Source: Chrysaora quinquecirrha (taxonomy: Eukaryota > Cnidaria > Scyphozoa > Semaeostomeae > Pelagiidae). Taken from it: a DNA stretch of 64,000 nucleotides. Numbering within the stretch: the stretch's first letter is position 1; each line of letters opens with the position of its first letter. The notes beneath the pieces are model-generated. The model made no database searches, had not been told where the DNA came from, and saw nothing but the letters and a program-made list of their open reading frames with translations. Location: contig JACTAT010000052.1 in assembly GCA_014526335.1 (NCBI GenBank), positions 3,457,921-3,521,920 on the forward strand, written 5' to 3'. A program made the position numbers and the translations under genes. Positions 36,301 to 47,173 of this stretch are shown piece after piece.

Positions 36301-37843
36301 AAGAGTCTTGTTTATGGTAAAGATTGTTGTCAAATATGACTTTCATTGCATCCAACAGACCCATTAGTATTAGAGACTAGCTAGGTGGCCAGAGCTGTGT
36401 GCTGACCTGTGAGCCACCACGTTAGGTCCTATGAAGGGCTTGCACAGTGTTTTTGCTCCTGTGAAGGTCTTGCATAGTGTTTTCTCGTGACAAAGAGAAA
36501 ATAAGTAGCTTTTTTGCCGAGAGTATTAGTTTTTGATGAGGAGAACTGTTAAGCGTTTGTTGCTAGCTGTTGTAAAGCGCCTTGTTGATGGTAGAGTGTT
36601 GTCAAATATGACAGTGTCATCCAACATATGCATTAGTTTTATAGACTAGCTTTGCGGCTATTCTAGTTTTATACTGTTAGTGAGTTTTGTCTTTAACTTC
36701 AAATTGCACTTGCTATATCTATTTCTTTATTTTGTAGAAAATGCTGTGGATTAAGTGGAAGAACATTAAGGAAGTTGCCATTTCTGGCACATGCTCTTTT
36801 CATACAGGTGAGATTTTTTCCTTGGTTAATTGTCAACAAACAACTCAAATAAACGCCTCCTAAATTTTAACAATTAAATAAACGCCTCGGGGGTCTGGTC
36901 AAAGCAATACGGCATATCCAACAGTGTTTATCTCCTATTTTGCATATCTAACTTTACTACTCATGATGCCCACATGGCACATAGTACTCCAAATGCTGCT
37001 AGAAGATGCTCTTGTAGAACATCCACATACTGAGGAACCCCATGACTTTGCACGTACGTTTTACAGGATGGCAATTCAGATATTATTCCATTTACTGTTC
37101 ACTTCCTCACACCTTTCTTCTTGAAAGTGCTGCAACGTTTTGGTCTAATAGACCTTTCATATTATTACGTCACACGTTCTAACGCACTATCTACAACTGA
37201 TTTCCATGGAAGATGATTTTATAAACATCTCAAAGCAATAGTTTGAAGAAAACTAAGATTTTCCTAATCGTTTAAACTAGAATGATTCTCCGATTTTGCA
37301 GCAATAACATCAAGATAACAACACTGTGTTCTGTACTTACAGCAGCATGTGGCGGTGTGGTGACTACAACTACCACAATGCGGTGTGGGCGTTAGCATGT
37401 GTGATGTAATAATGAAGAAGGTCTATTAAGCTAATTTACGTTCTTACATTCAGCTACCGTGTTTTCAGATTCAGGAGCTTTGGTAGCTTGGGGTCTGAAC
37501 CCCAGCAACGGTAGCGCCACAGCCAGGGTGCTACGGTCTTTAGTTCATCTACTTTCTAGATCGTAGCGATTGGCTAAAATAAAACACCTTTTCACATCTG
37601 CCTAGAACTTATTTTTCCTATTTTATTTTATTTTTCACATCCACCATTTATCATTTTCGAAAAATTTGTCCTCAAGTATAGGGCTAGTCCTAAAATTGTT
37701 GCTTCTTTCAGAGCCCAACAGTATCACTATCACAATTTCTTGAGGCACTTTCATCTGCTGCTGAAAAACAGATTCGCGATGCCCAAAATATGGATAGCAC
37801 AGACCCAATTGCAAAGAAAAATATTCCAAATGGAGACATATAA
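24389..37843 (+). CDS. TRIP13: TRIP13/PCH2 AAA+ ATPase, complete, 17 exons
   Basis: Known role: with p31comet it remodels HORMA proteins (MAD2, HORMADs) in the spindle checkpoint and meiosis. Exons: 24389-24486, 25357-25534, 26376-26499, 27498-27553, 28818-28858, 29678-29727, 30222-30294, 30444-30507, 31322-31408, 31547-31653, 31999-32067, 32832-32916, 33673-33713, 34831-34848, 35026-35079, 36738-36807, 37712-37843. All phases agree: 1347 nt, 448 residues (human 432). The N-terminal domain ([30 protein letters not shown]) leads to Walker [10 protein letters not shown] (about 183-191), Walker B FVLIDE (252-257), sensor 1 TTSN (301-304), [14 protein letters not shown], and sensor 2 [12 protein letters not shown] (Arg about 390). 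All motor residues look intact. Intron 3 has a GC donor (TCTG|GCAAGT). Exon 14 is only 18 nt. The last codons run into a tandem repeat. Introns hold many MITEs and a satellite. Confidence 0.97.
24950..25280. mobile_element. MITE with about 75-bp TIRs (uninterrupted copy)
   Basis: Left arm 'cacaagatatcaagtgtt', 'cttataaagcatcca', 'aatttagtctggg' is the inverse of right arm 'agactaaattttgggtgc', 'aaaagcttgatatcttgc'. A second copy at about 49430-49745 is in the other orientation and carries an insertion. It lies in TRIP13 intron 1. Confidence 0.8.
26098..26285. repeat. CAT/GATCATGTTGAAGAC minisatellite
   Basis: A CATCAT run followed by tandem 'gatcatgttgaagac' units and an inverse CATCATCG run, in TRIP13 intron 2. 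Confidence 0.8.
26600..27441. mobile_element. Three inverted-repeat elements nested in one another
   Basis: Outermost ends 'aagcctggtttc' / 'gaaaaccaggctt' (about 26600-27441) enclose 'aaagtggatttccactt' / 'aagtgaaaatccacctt' (26621-27264). These enclose 'ataaggaacctacatgt'-type arms (about 26757-27155). A fragment of the innermost type lies at 46850-46930. The cluster occupies TRIP13 intron 3. Confidence 0.6.
28612..28690. repeat. (CAT)n microsatellite
   Basis: A short imperfect CATCAT/CACCAC run in TRIP13 intron 4. Confidence 0.85.
29073..29473. mobile_element. Foldback element with minisatellite arms (copy 1)
   Basis: Outer ends 'cacacgctagcgaaactata' and 'tataggttcgctagcgtgtg' are inverted. 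Each arm is a run of degenerate 'gtggtggataatcactact' units, inverted in the right arm. The unique centre includes 'gagcaagaaaaaaccgca'. It lies in TRIP13 intron 5. Confidence 0.8.
29848..29995 (+). mobile_element. SINE family 3, 3' part
   Basis: Starts at 'cctctctctacccaggtg' and continues 'gggtacctggtcgg', 'gagcgccgtgtgtgg', 'agccctaggctag'. It matches the 3' half of the SINEs at 15656 and 18157 in inverse orientation. It lies in TRIP13 intron 6. Confidence 0.65.
30725..31154. mobile_element. MITE with TACAGG termini (Tc1/mariner-like)
   Basis: Ends 'tacagggtattccgaaaaaa' and 'tttttttccaaacaacctgt' + A are inverted repeats beginning at TA, as in Tc1/mariner elements. It lies in TRIP13 intron 8. 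Confidence 0.7.
31732..31884. mobile_element. 153-bp palindromic MITE
   Basis: 'agccccttcacacaaggaa' and 'cctatgtgaaggggct' are inverted ends. Inner 'cgaagcgctttgaa' pairs with 'ttcaaagcgctctg'. It lies in TRIP13 intron 10. Confidence 0.75.
32335..32446. mobile_element. 112-bp MITE with TGGTAGACTTATTAC termini
   Basis: Perfect 15-bp inverted ends 'tggtagacttattac' / 'gtaataagtctacca', in TRIP13 intron 11. Confidence 0.8.
34131..34744. mobile_element. Foldback element with minisatellite arms (copy 2)
   Basis: Ends 'cacgctagcgaatctataat' and 'cgattctctagcgtgat' are inverted. The left arm is an expanded array of 'gtggtggataatcactact' units, about twice as long as the right arm. The centre 'gaagcaagaaaaagccac' matches copy 1. 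It lies in TRIP13 intron 13. Confidence 0.8.
35285..36665. repeat. Satellite array in TRIP13 intron 15
   Basis: About ten units of roughly 88-150 bp share 'ttagtattagggactagc', 'ggctggtgctgtatgttg' and 'gctgttgcatccatcat'. Read in reverse, the core equals that of the array at 38510-40200. Confidence 0.85.
37147..37429. mobile_element. MITE with AATAGACCTTTCATATTATTACG termini
   Basis: Ends 'tagacctttcatattattac' and 'gtaataatgaagaaggtcta' are inverted, with inner 'gttctaacg' / 'cgttagcatg'. It lies in TRIP13 intron 16. Confidence 0.75.
37484..37597 (+). mobile_element. tRNA-derived SINE, family 1 (fragment)
   Basis: Matches the family from 'ggtctgaaccccagcaac' through 'agcgccacagccagggtg' to 'gattggctaaaataaaac' and a CACCTTTTCAC tail. 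It lacks the A box. Confidence 0.6.
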
Positions 37844-38500
37844 AGCAGTTGAATACGTGAGCCATCATTGATTTAAAATTCATATCGATTGTTCAATCAA
37901 GTAGAAAATATAAATGAAAAATCTGTATAAAAAATTTTCAAATTTGAGCATAGGTCGTTTAGTAGGTAGGATAACCTCTCAAAAAGGCTCTATTCCAATG
38001 GAGACATATATAACAGCTGAATATGCGAGTCATCGTTGATTTTATGAAATTCATATCGTTTGCGAAAACAAGTAGATAATATAAATGACAAATCAATATT
38101 ACAAAATTTTTGAAAATTTCAACAAAGGTGGTTTCAAAGGGAGGGCAAGCTCAAAAAAAACTTTATTCCAAAGTGGAGGCAAAAAGCAGTTGAATACGTG
38201 GCTCATCATTGATGTTATAGAATTCAAATCACTTGCAAACTCAAGTAGAAAATGTTAGTGCAAAATCAGTATAACAAGATGTTTGCAAATTTAAACCTAA
38301 ATATTGTCACAGATATTGTAGTTTCACAACTAAATTTAGAATAAGTTTTCTTGAGCTATTTTAAGCTTTTTTGTGCCAGGTCGAACAAGCTTAACCTTTC
38401 TGATTGACTCATTTCAAATCGTTAGCAAAATCAAGTAGTAAATATCAATGTGAAATCAGTATATTCCAAATTATTTGAAAATTTCAACATAGATATGAGC
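37823..38500 (+). repeat. About 171-bp tandem repeat beginning inside the TRIP13 stop region
   Basis: 'tattccaa', 'tggagacatata' and 'gcagttgaatacgtg' recur near 37823, 37992 and 38165, with a decayed fourth unit to about 38500. Unit 1 contains the last TRIP13 codons and stop (TAA 37841-37843), so the array is also the 3' UTR and downstream flank. Confidence 0.8.
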
Positions 38501-38509
38501 ACTCCGACT

Positions 38510-40200
38510 GCCTAGCTAGTCACTAATATTGATGTGTTTGTTGGATGCCACTGTTATATTTGACAAGAATCTTTGCCATAAACAAGGTTCTTACCATAGT
38601 TAGCTACAAAAGTCTAACTATTCTCATAAATGCTGATAATTTTCTTGACCAACAAAGCCATTTACCATACAGCACCGGCCACCTGGCTAGTCTCTAATAC
38701 TAATGTGTTTGCTGGATGCCACTTTCATATTTGATAATGCTCTTTATCATCTACAAGGCTTTTTACCACAGCTAGTAACAAAAGTCTAACTATTCTATTC
38801 TCTTTAATGCTGATAATTTTCTTGATTGACAAAGCCATTTAGCACGTGGCACTGGCTCCCTAGCTGGTCTCTAATACCAATGCATGTATTGGATGCCATT
38901 GCCATATTAGACAACACTGTTAACCATCAACAAATCTGTTTACTATAGCTAGCAACGAAACTCTCAACTTCCTTGATTGACAAAGCCATTTAGCATACAA
39001 CACCTGCCACCTGGCTAGTCTCTAATACTAATGTGTTTGCTGGATGCCATTGTTATATTTGACAACAATCTTTACCATAAATAAGGTTCATTACCGTAGT
39101 TAGCTACAGAAGTCTAACAATTCTCTTTAATGCTGATAATTTTCGTGACCAACAAAGCTATTCAGTATACGACACCGGCCACCTGACTAGTCTCTAATAC
39201 TAATGTGTTTGCTGGATGCCACTGTCATATTGACAATGCTCTTTATCATCTACAAGGCTCTTTACCACAGCTAGTAACAAAAGTCTAACTATTCTATTCT
39301 CTTTAATGCTGATAATTTTCTTGATCAATAAAGTCATTTAGCACATGGCACTGGCTCCCTAGCTGGTCTCTAAGACTAATGCATGTGTTGGATGCCATTG
39401 CCATATTAGACAACACTGTTAACCATCAACAAATCTGTTTACTATAGCTAGCAACGAAACCCTCAACTTCCTTGATTGACAAAGCCATTTAGCATACAAC
39501 ACCTGCCACCTGGCTAGTCTCTAATACTAATGTGTTTGCTGGATGCCATTGTTATATTTGACAACAATCTTTACCATAAATAAGGTTCATTACCGTAGTT
39601 AGCTACAGAAGTCTAACAATTCTCTTTAATGCTGATAATTTTCGTGACCAACAAAGCTATTCAGTATACGACACCAGCAACCTGGCTAGTCTCTAATACT
39701 AATGTGTTTGCTGGATGCCACTGTCATATTGACAATGCTCTTTATCATCTACAAGGCTCTTTACCACAGCTAGTAACAAATGGCTAACTATTCTATTCTC
39801 TTTAATGCTGATCTTTTTCTTGAGCAGCAAAGCCATTTTGCATACAACACCGTCCACCTGACTAGTCTCTAATACTAATGTGTTTGCTGGATGCCACTGT
39901 CATACTGACAATGCTCTTTATCATCTACAAGGCTCTTTACCACAGCTAGTAACAAATGGCTAACTATTCTATTCTCTTTAATGCTGATCATTTTCTTGAG
40001 CAGCAAAGCCATTTTGCATACAACACCGTCCACCTGACTAGTCTCTAATACTAATGTGTTTGCTGGATGCCACTGTCATACTGACAATGCTCTTTATCAT
40101 CTACAAGGCTCTTTACCACAGCTAGTAACAAAGGTCTAACTATTCTAACTTTGATGCTGACAATTTTCTTGACCGACAAGGCCATTTAGCACATCGCACT
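38510..40200. repeat. Satellite array with higher-order repeat
   Basis: About ten monomers of 160-185 bp carry 'gctagtctctaatactaa' and 'tgtgtttgctggatgcca'. Three consecutive monomers recur as a block: 'actatagctagcaacgaaac' is at 38942 and 39441, a 499-bp period. Near 39840-40190 a single-monomer period appears. Orientation is opposite to 35285-36665. Confidence 0.85.
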
Positions 40201-40272
40201 GAATGCTTAGTTCGTACGTCTATTGGAGATCGGCCATTTTATCTCGGCACAATCTTTGCAGACGAAAAAACA

Positions 40273-40685
40273 TTAACGCCCCAGTTACACTATGCCAGCA
40301 TGATGTCGTTGCGTTTTGATTTTTGTGCCGTCAGAGGATTTTGTCAAGCAGTTATACTGAGCGCAGCGCCATGGTTTTTATCACGATCATTGCAGTTACA
40401 CTGAGACACCATGACAGCTCCTTCGCAGATTTGCTTTGCATTTGTTTTGTGAAACAATAGAAAAACAAGGTTTCGGAGCGTCAAATATCGGATTTGCATG
40501 ATTACAACGCTCTGTCGCCGCGTCGCGTCTTGATTTTCATATCACCTCCAGAGCGCCATGATTTTCATGACGATTTGCGGAGCGTCTTATACCGGATTGG
40601 GTCTTCATAGTGTAACTGATAACCTAATCCGATACAAAATTCATGGCGTGACGAGGCATACCGGCAAAGTGTAACCGGGGCTTAA
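40273..40685. mobile_element. MITE with GCCCCAGTTACACTATGCC termini
   Basis: Ends 'cgccccagttacactatgcc' and 'ggcaaagtgtaaccggggct' are inverted. The interior holds further 'agttacactgag' / 'catagtgtaactga' palindromes. Next to it, 40686-41180 is AT-rich sequence in which I see nothing. Confidence 0.7.
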
Positions 40686-41182
40686 GTACGGTCCGCTTTT
40701 TTGACGTAACAGTAGTTCATTACTGTCGATTACTGTATTGTATTTATACTCAAAATGTAACGCGTTACGACCTAGCCAATTCTCGATCGTAAACCGGACC
40801 ATGAATTGTGACAACAAGTTGAAATAGTTGCTTTCAACAAACGTTGCTTAGTCGGAATCTAGCTAAAGTTTTGGTTCATCTTGTTTATATTGCAATTATT
40901 TACGAAAACAAATTTTAAATTTCTATGTACGTAAATCTAAATAAACAACGATTCTAATGTTTTAGTATGTTCATTCATCATAAAAAAATCGCATCAAATT
41001 TCTAATCATTCAAGGCTTTTTGTCAACTCTAGTGTGGTACCTATTTAAAAAATCAATTTTCTTTTTTTCTAGATATCCAGATATATAATATACTAAACTT
41101 TATAAAATAATTTCTATATATTTAAAACTTAATCATACTCCGGCATATTTTCGCAACCTTCTGTCCCTGGCAGAACCTAAAA

Positions 41183-41370
41183 AGGTGAAGTTGAAGGCGA
41201 AGGTGAAATGGTGTTTTAGCGCCAGTCGCTAGGATCTCAGTAGATGGTTAACTAATCGAGACCTCAACCCTGGCTGTGACGCTACCGTGGCTGAGCTCGA
41301 ACCCTGACCACTTTGAGCTCATCTGACACCACGAGTCAGCTGGATTATACCATGACGACACAACACCTTC
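41183..41370 (-). mobile_element. tRNA-derived SINE, family 1
   Basis: Minus-strand reading: 'ggtataatccagctgactc', 'ggtcagggttcgagctc' (B box), 'tctcgattagttaaccat', 'cgactggcgctaaaacac', tail of CACCTTC units. From here to 42379 I see no gene. A short minus open frame (41437-41826) has no recognised domain. Confidence 0.75.
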
Positions 41371-42379
41371 AAAAACGATAGAGTTAGCGGGAAAAGTTTC
41401 CCATGACAAAGGCGAAAAGTAGGCTGATCAACAAACTTATTGAAAATCCAGCCAATTACAAAATTTGCCACAAACTTTTGCTTTGATTTCATGGTAACCG
41501 CGTTTTAATGTCTCAGTTTCAAATTTGAACATCAGAACGAGATTCCTTGGGACGTCTGCGAAACCTTTCTTGATTTCAGCTTCGTGCGCAGAAGGTTTTG
41601 GAGACCTTCGAAATCTGCCGTTTTCAGAAGACCGTACGAAAAACGCTTCGAAATCTGCCAAAAACAGAAGGTAAAGAAAAAAATACACCGAACTAACTAA
41701 ATTTGTTTTAAAATCGACTGAAATTCCGGAAATCACAATGCATGGTTTGCAGTAGGTCGTTGCTGTCTTTGGAGCCCTTAGAGTCGTTCCAGCGAATGGC
41801 CCACTGAATGTGAACGTCAAAACCATGTAATAGCATCAACGAGCAAGCATAGTTCCATCCAAACTCAGTCGTTTGGGTCCTTGAAAACACAACTTTGACG
41901 TTTGACGCCCATATTCAGACTTATAGCCCTTTTGGGCGTTGGTCGTCCAGAGACGTGAGAAACTCTTTAAAAACTTTTGGGCCCAGAGAAAACAGGGGTC
42001 TTTGACATTTAGTTTGGTGAAATCAAACTTGAGGCATTATTGGCATGTTGCTGCGGTGTGGCAAAATGTTTGGAGAAACAAATTGCATAGCAGCTGAAAA
42101 GGACCTTCTTGTACCAAAAGATAACTTTCTAGTGGGCAGAAAAGGGTGCTTTTGATTTAAAGAAGAGACAGTTTGCTCAAGAAAAGGGGCAGTTTAAACT
42201 GACTTTTGGAGAAGTGGGGGTCTCCCCTGAATCCCCCGGCTTCTACGTCTATGGGATCGTTCGCTCCAATGAGTTTACCGACTGACTTCAACGACAGCAA
42301 CGGCTTACTGTGAACCAGACTTATTCGTCAAAATCATTTGTTTGCAGACAATGCAGTGTCTCGTCGTTTATTTCCATTG

Positions 42380-44370
42380 TTAGATTATCCATCTGACCAC
42401 CGCAAGCATCGCTAAAATCATCGGATATCTTGCTCCGGTCATGACAGCCGAGGAACCCAAGGTTTCTGGGCATTTTCCAACTTGGAAATCCAACCTCGAT
42501 ACAACTCCTTTTTGTACGACCACTGGCACTTTAACATTACAAATAGAAATGACATACTTTCCTGGCAACAGTAGCCTCCAATATTCCCCAGTTGAAGTGG
42601 TTAACGTTGTTTTCTCGTTACCAACAACAGTTACAACAGTGTTACCCACAGTCTTGCCTGTGTTATATCGTACTACGCCTTTAACACCCATATGCACCTG
42701 TTGCATATAGGCAATCAGAGGCTCTTTGTTTGCCTTCCAGAAACTCAACAAATCGGACTTCATTGGGTATTTGCAGCAGCTGAGCTCCAACGTGATTTCC
42801 ATACAGTTCTTGTACCGATAATTGTAATCTTGCATGCCACCAGCCAGAGAATACCAATGAGCTCCATTTGTTATCCCACCAGGAAATCCGCTCTTATCGT
42901 TTGGGCAAGCCTTCCCCAAATGCATTGTTGAATGATGATTGGCATACACTGATGAAACATGCCTTATAAAGAAATAAATTGCATTTTGTTTTACTAAAGG
43001 CCTGGCTAATCGCACGCGACAGTGTCGTGCGTTACATGTCCCCTAGATGTCTCCACGTTTAGCCTCCTCGGAAACCTTTTAGCGCGCGACAAAATCTGTA
43101 GCGGGAGACATGAAAATATTTCTGGGAGACAACAGAAACACTTTTTCCGCACCTCGGGGATGATAATGGTAAAGGTCTGATCATGGTGATAATGACGCTA
43201 GTGAGAGTGATAAAGATGATGATGATTATAGTGATTATGATGACGATGACGATGGTTTTGATGGCGATGATGAACATGATGGTGATGATGATGATGATGA
43301 TGATAATGAAAATGACAAAATAATGAAAGTATAATGATGATGATTATGATAATGGTGATGATAATAATGATGATGATGGTGGTGGTGGTAAAAGTCAGGA
43401 TCATGATAATAATGAAGATAGTGGTGGTGATAATGCTGATGATGATGATGGTGATTAAGATTACGATGACGATGGTGATGGTAATGACGATGATGATCAT
43501 GATGACGATGAACAGGATGGTGATAATGATGATGATAAAGAGGATGACAATAATGAAGTGATCATGATGGTGCTGATGTTGATGCTGATGCTAATGATCA
43601 TTGACTCAATAATAATAATAATGATCACCATAATGATTACCGTGATCTAGCGTGATAATTTGACCTTAATACCTGAATACAGCATCTTCTGGGCTTTTCG
43701 CATAATGTCCAGTTGTACCTTTACCACCTTTATAGTTATCATACGGATAATTGGCAACCAGAGCGCCACCGTGGAGGTTTGCTGACAAAACAAATGGTAT
43801 CCTATCCATCCAATCCATTACTGCTTTAGTTTCCGGTTGCAAAGCATCGGTCCGTGGGTAAAACTTGTCCGGAAAGTTGCGGTTCAAATCAAAGCCATTT
43901 GCGTTGGGACGGCCTTTAGTTCCGACACAGAGACCCTCGGACGCGGTTTCAAAACCGTCCGGATTCATTGTGATGAGTATATGAATCCTAGTAGAATCGA
44001 TAAGATTGGTAATCGTGTCATTCTTTCCGTATTGTGTACACAATTCATTGACCAAATGCAAGAGCATTTCTTTACCAACAACCTCATTTCCATGCATATT
44101 ACCAACATATTTGAATTCAGGCTCAAGTTCTTCGTGTAAACCAGGATTTTTGCTGATTTCAACCACAAACAGTGACTTTCCTAGCACACTAGACCCAATG
44201 CTGTACGACTTCATGATGTTTGTGCAGCTGGATACGATCTTCTGCACTTCTTGGTAGGTTTCATTGTAGCTGTAGTATTTAAAATCCAAAGCAGTCACGC
44301 CAGGATATTTTGAGTGTATTGCAGCACCAGTAATGCACAGTAAGAAAGCAAGCAATCTACTGCATTCCAT
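42380..44370 (-). CDS. CPM/CPN-type metallocarboxypeptidase (M14B), probably GPI-anchored
   Basis: Exons 44370-43673 and 42962-42380, joined in phase through a split Arg codon, give 426 residues. The enzyme removes C-terminal Lys/Arg from peptides outside the cell. Residues 1-19 (MECSRLLAFLLCITGAAI) form a signal peptide; the more distal ATG (44448) would put 26 extra residues before it and is less likely. Zinc ligands are H93 and E96 in NMHGNEVVGKE and H200 in ANLHGGALVANYPYD. Substrate-binding NPDGFE and DLNRNFPD are present, and the catalytic Glu lies in ITLELSCCKYP in exon 2. A transthyretin-like domain follows (GVKGVVRYNTGKTVGN, GEYWRLLLPGKYVISI). The C-terminus (YPMILAMLAVVRWII) is short and hydrophobic, as in GPI-anchored carboxypeptidase M. 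All catalytic residues look intact. The 710-bp intron is almost wholly a GAT array. A single CPD-like ancestor is also possible; M14B assignment is firm, the CPM subtype less so. Confidence 0.93.
43165..43655. repeat. (GAT)n-rich microsatellite, about 490 bp
   Basis: Imperfect GAT/GGT/AAT array filling the intron of the carboxypeptidase gene. It is open in several frames on both strands without coding meaning. Confidence 0.9.
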
Positions 44371-44469
44371 ACTTGATAATACCTTGAAATGCAATGCAAA
44401 AATTAAAATTGTATTTTGCGCTAAGTGTTTACGCGATACCACATTCATTTTCCTTCCCTATTTTTAAAG

Positions 44470-45065
44470 CCTTGACAAAACGACCAGAGTTTGTCAAACA
44501 TTTGAAATTTGTTTGTCAAGCAGAATGTTTATCATTCTTTCACGTCGCAAAACATTGCTAGTCCAGCATTTTTAGCAAACATGTTGGCCAGCAATGTTGT
44601 CACGGTTTGCGTACACACTTTTTTATAAGAAACCCGTTTATAAGAAACTCAGTACTGAGATCAATATTGGTTAAGAAATTTTCAGTACTCGACCCAAAAT
44701 GATAAGAAACTCGCAGGTCTCAATAGTCTTTAGAGTTGAATATAGCATCGAAAAACGAACTTCTGTTACACCATAAGTGTCTATTTTACAAAAAGAACAG
44801 CTCATGTAAACGTGAATTGTATTGTTTCTTCTATTTGCCAAAATTAAAGTGTCAAACCAGCCAAAACCTGTTTTGGCACTAAAAAAATTTGATCCCTAAG
44901 AAACTGCTAAGAAACTTTCATTACCAAAATTGTCCAAAAACTAAGAAACTTTGAGTACTGAAAAAAATTTTAGTTTCTTATAAAAAAAATGAGTGTACTT
45001 TAAACATTGTTTGATAAGCAAATTGCAAATGTTTGTAAAACGATATTGCATCGTTTGGCCAGGTC
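44470..45065. mobile_element. AAACATT-type repeat interrupted by a GTACACAC-ended element
   Basis: Outer blocks ('gtcaaacatttgaaattt', 'ttaaacattgtttgataa') belong to the family seen at 11571-12057 and 47174. They are interrupted at about 44612-44997 by an element with inverted ends 'gtacacacttttttataag' / 'cttataaaaaaaatgagtg' + TAC. I see no gene between 44371 and 49842. Confidence 0.6.
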
Positions 45066-46018
45066 CTAAACGTTTTAATGTCATACCGTACCGTATTCAT
45101 TTTGCTTGCGTGGAGAGAAAGAATCGTATCTTGATTACATTAATCCAATATCGTGTAACCTTAGCCATGCCTTAGCTCTGGAATGGAAGCCAGCACCAAG
45201 TACGCAACTGTTTGGGCAAAGTTCAAGTTTGATATTGAGACGGAGGTTTTACGAACACACATAGTGAACATGCGCTGTTACCCCCACTTTAAAGACCCCT
45301 AAAATGTGGTATAAACAGGCGTCCAGCATTGGAGGGGCAAAGAGGCGTGGTCAAGTAAAATTAGGGCGTTGTTTTAAGAGAAAACAACCATGTCGTACCC
45401 TACGACATTTTTTACATCATATTTAGCCTATACAAAAACCTGTCTTGGTGATGATTGGGGAGCAACCGTCCCCCGTCCACCCCCATCGGCTACGCCGTTG
45501 CCCCTATAGAAGTCGGACAAAAACATTATGTCCTACATTTTGTACGAAAACAAAAAAAAATATCTGTTTCCAAAAAAAATCGTCCCAAGTACACATCCCG
45601 GATGTTTTTAGATACAATATATATGTATCGTATGCACAAAACAAATTGTATTTCTTTAAGTCAGCAGGGTCATGTTATTCAACGCTTGACATTTTTCTTC
45701 TACAGTATTACATTTTAGTCTGCAGGCGTATCAGTAAATGCACAGTTGCTCTGTCTGAACAGGCTGGATTTCGAAATTGTCAAAGATGACAGTTACAGTA
45801 TAATATATACCCATCTTCGCATTCACTTCAGTTCATTTGCTGTATGTGAGAGCAGTGGAACTTGCAAACGGTAAGTTTTTCAACTGTTGTTATTTACATT
45901 CATTTTTCAGAAGAAACAAATTATAGAGACTAAAGTACTGTTTTCTTAAAATCAAGAGAAACTCTGCTATGTATATGATTCGACAGAGATCGAATATCAA
46001 GTAGGTACATTTCATTTG

Positions 46019-46653
46019 CCCCGTTTACAAGCAGGAAAAAGATACGGATCCTAAAGATCTGTTCCTTTCGGGTACAATATGGGTATGATTTCACTGCGTT
46101 AACACGGGAACAGGGAACATTATTGCTTCCAAATGGATCCGCGTTTCTAGCGTACCCAAAACGATACAATCCCAAAAGGGAACGGATTCATTTTAGACAG
46201 GGAATTTTTCCAAAAAACTTAAGGAGCTACCTAACCTCAACTTTGAAAATTGTTTTTAACTAAATCGAATACGGAGATTACGAATCTGCTTTGTATTTCA
46301 CACGACTGGGTGGGGTAAGGGAAAAATTGTTCCCTCCCACCTATCTCCCCCCTGCAAGCCCCCCTTGAATTTTTTTCAATAGAAGCTATTTTTTGGTTGT
46401 TGGCTAGCACTTACATACCAAATTACATCCATTTTCATACGTTTTAGCCAAATATTTGATTTTTTATCGATTTTTTATTAGTGAAAAATGACGTCATCGG
46501 TCACGTGATTTTGAGGCCCTATCTCAAAATGCCCAAAGCAGATTCGTAATCTCCGTATTCGATTTAGTTAAAAACAAATTTCAAAATTGAGGTTAGGTAG
46601 CTCCTTAGGTTTTTTGAAAAAATTCCCTGTCTATTTTTACCCGTGTAAACGAA
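46019..46653. mobile_element. Outer MITE (CGTTTACA ends) carrying a nested element
   Basis: Ends 'cgtttacaagcaggaaaaag' and 'tatttttacccgtgtaaacg' are inverted. The interior 'cctttcgggtacaatatg' matches a relative at 59829-60070 ('cctttcgggtacgatatg'). It is interrupted by the element at 46196-46631. Confidence 0.7.
46196..46631. mobile_element. Nested MITE with about 105-bp TIRs and TA target duplication
   Basis: Left arm ('gacagggaatttttcc', 'aaggagctacctaacctc', 'ggagattacgaatctgc') is the inverse of the right arm ('gcagattcgtaatctcc', 'gaggttaggtagctcctt', 'aaaattccctgtc'). TA flanks both ends, as for Tc1/mariner-type elements. Confidence 0.85.
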
Positions 46654-47173
46654 AAGCCTATCCTGTTTTCGTATATAGAGACTTGTTGTATAAATACTGA
46701 GCGTCTTCTACTTTAACAAAAAAACATACCTTTAAAGCAGTTTCTACAAATAAGACTTAATTAGATCACGATCGAAATTGAAATACTGCTTTACGGTAAG
46801 TGGCAACTTAGTAGTACAAGTTCTTTGAATTTTCGGGCCTTCTGCATGTAGGTTCCGTATAAAGTGGTTCTTCATAAAAAAGCGTTTGCTTACAAGAAAC
46901 CTCTTATAAGAAACTAGAGAAGTTAGAGAACCCCTTGCAAAATCAAGAGAAACTCTCCCTACTAAGTTGCTATATGATTTGACAAAGATCGTAACTATAT
47001 ATGATTTGACAGAGATCCTATATCAACTACAATTGAAGAAAATAATTTCGTTTCGTAAACTTCGGAATTCTTTATTTTAACGTGGTTCTTAAATGTTTAT
47101 GCACAAATAATGATTTTATGTCAGTTAATCTTCATTGTCATTCTTTTGACTTTGCTTTCTCGACCAAATTGAG

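Noticed and set aside
35285..40200. CRISPR-like spaced repeats
   Set aside because: Units are long, diverged and lack constant short repeats with unique spacers. This is eukaryotic satellite DNA.
43198..43561. Long open frames in GAT arrays here and at 20762-21246
   Set aside because: Low-complexity Met/Asp/Ile/His translation of microsatellites inside introns.
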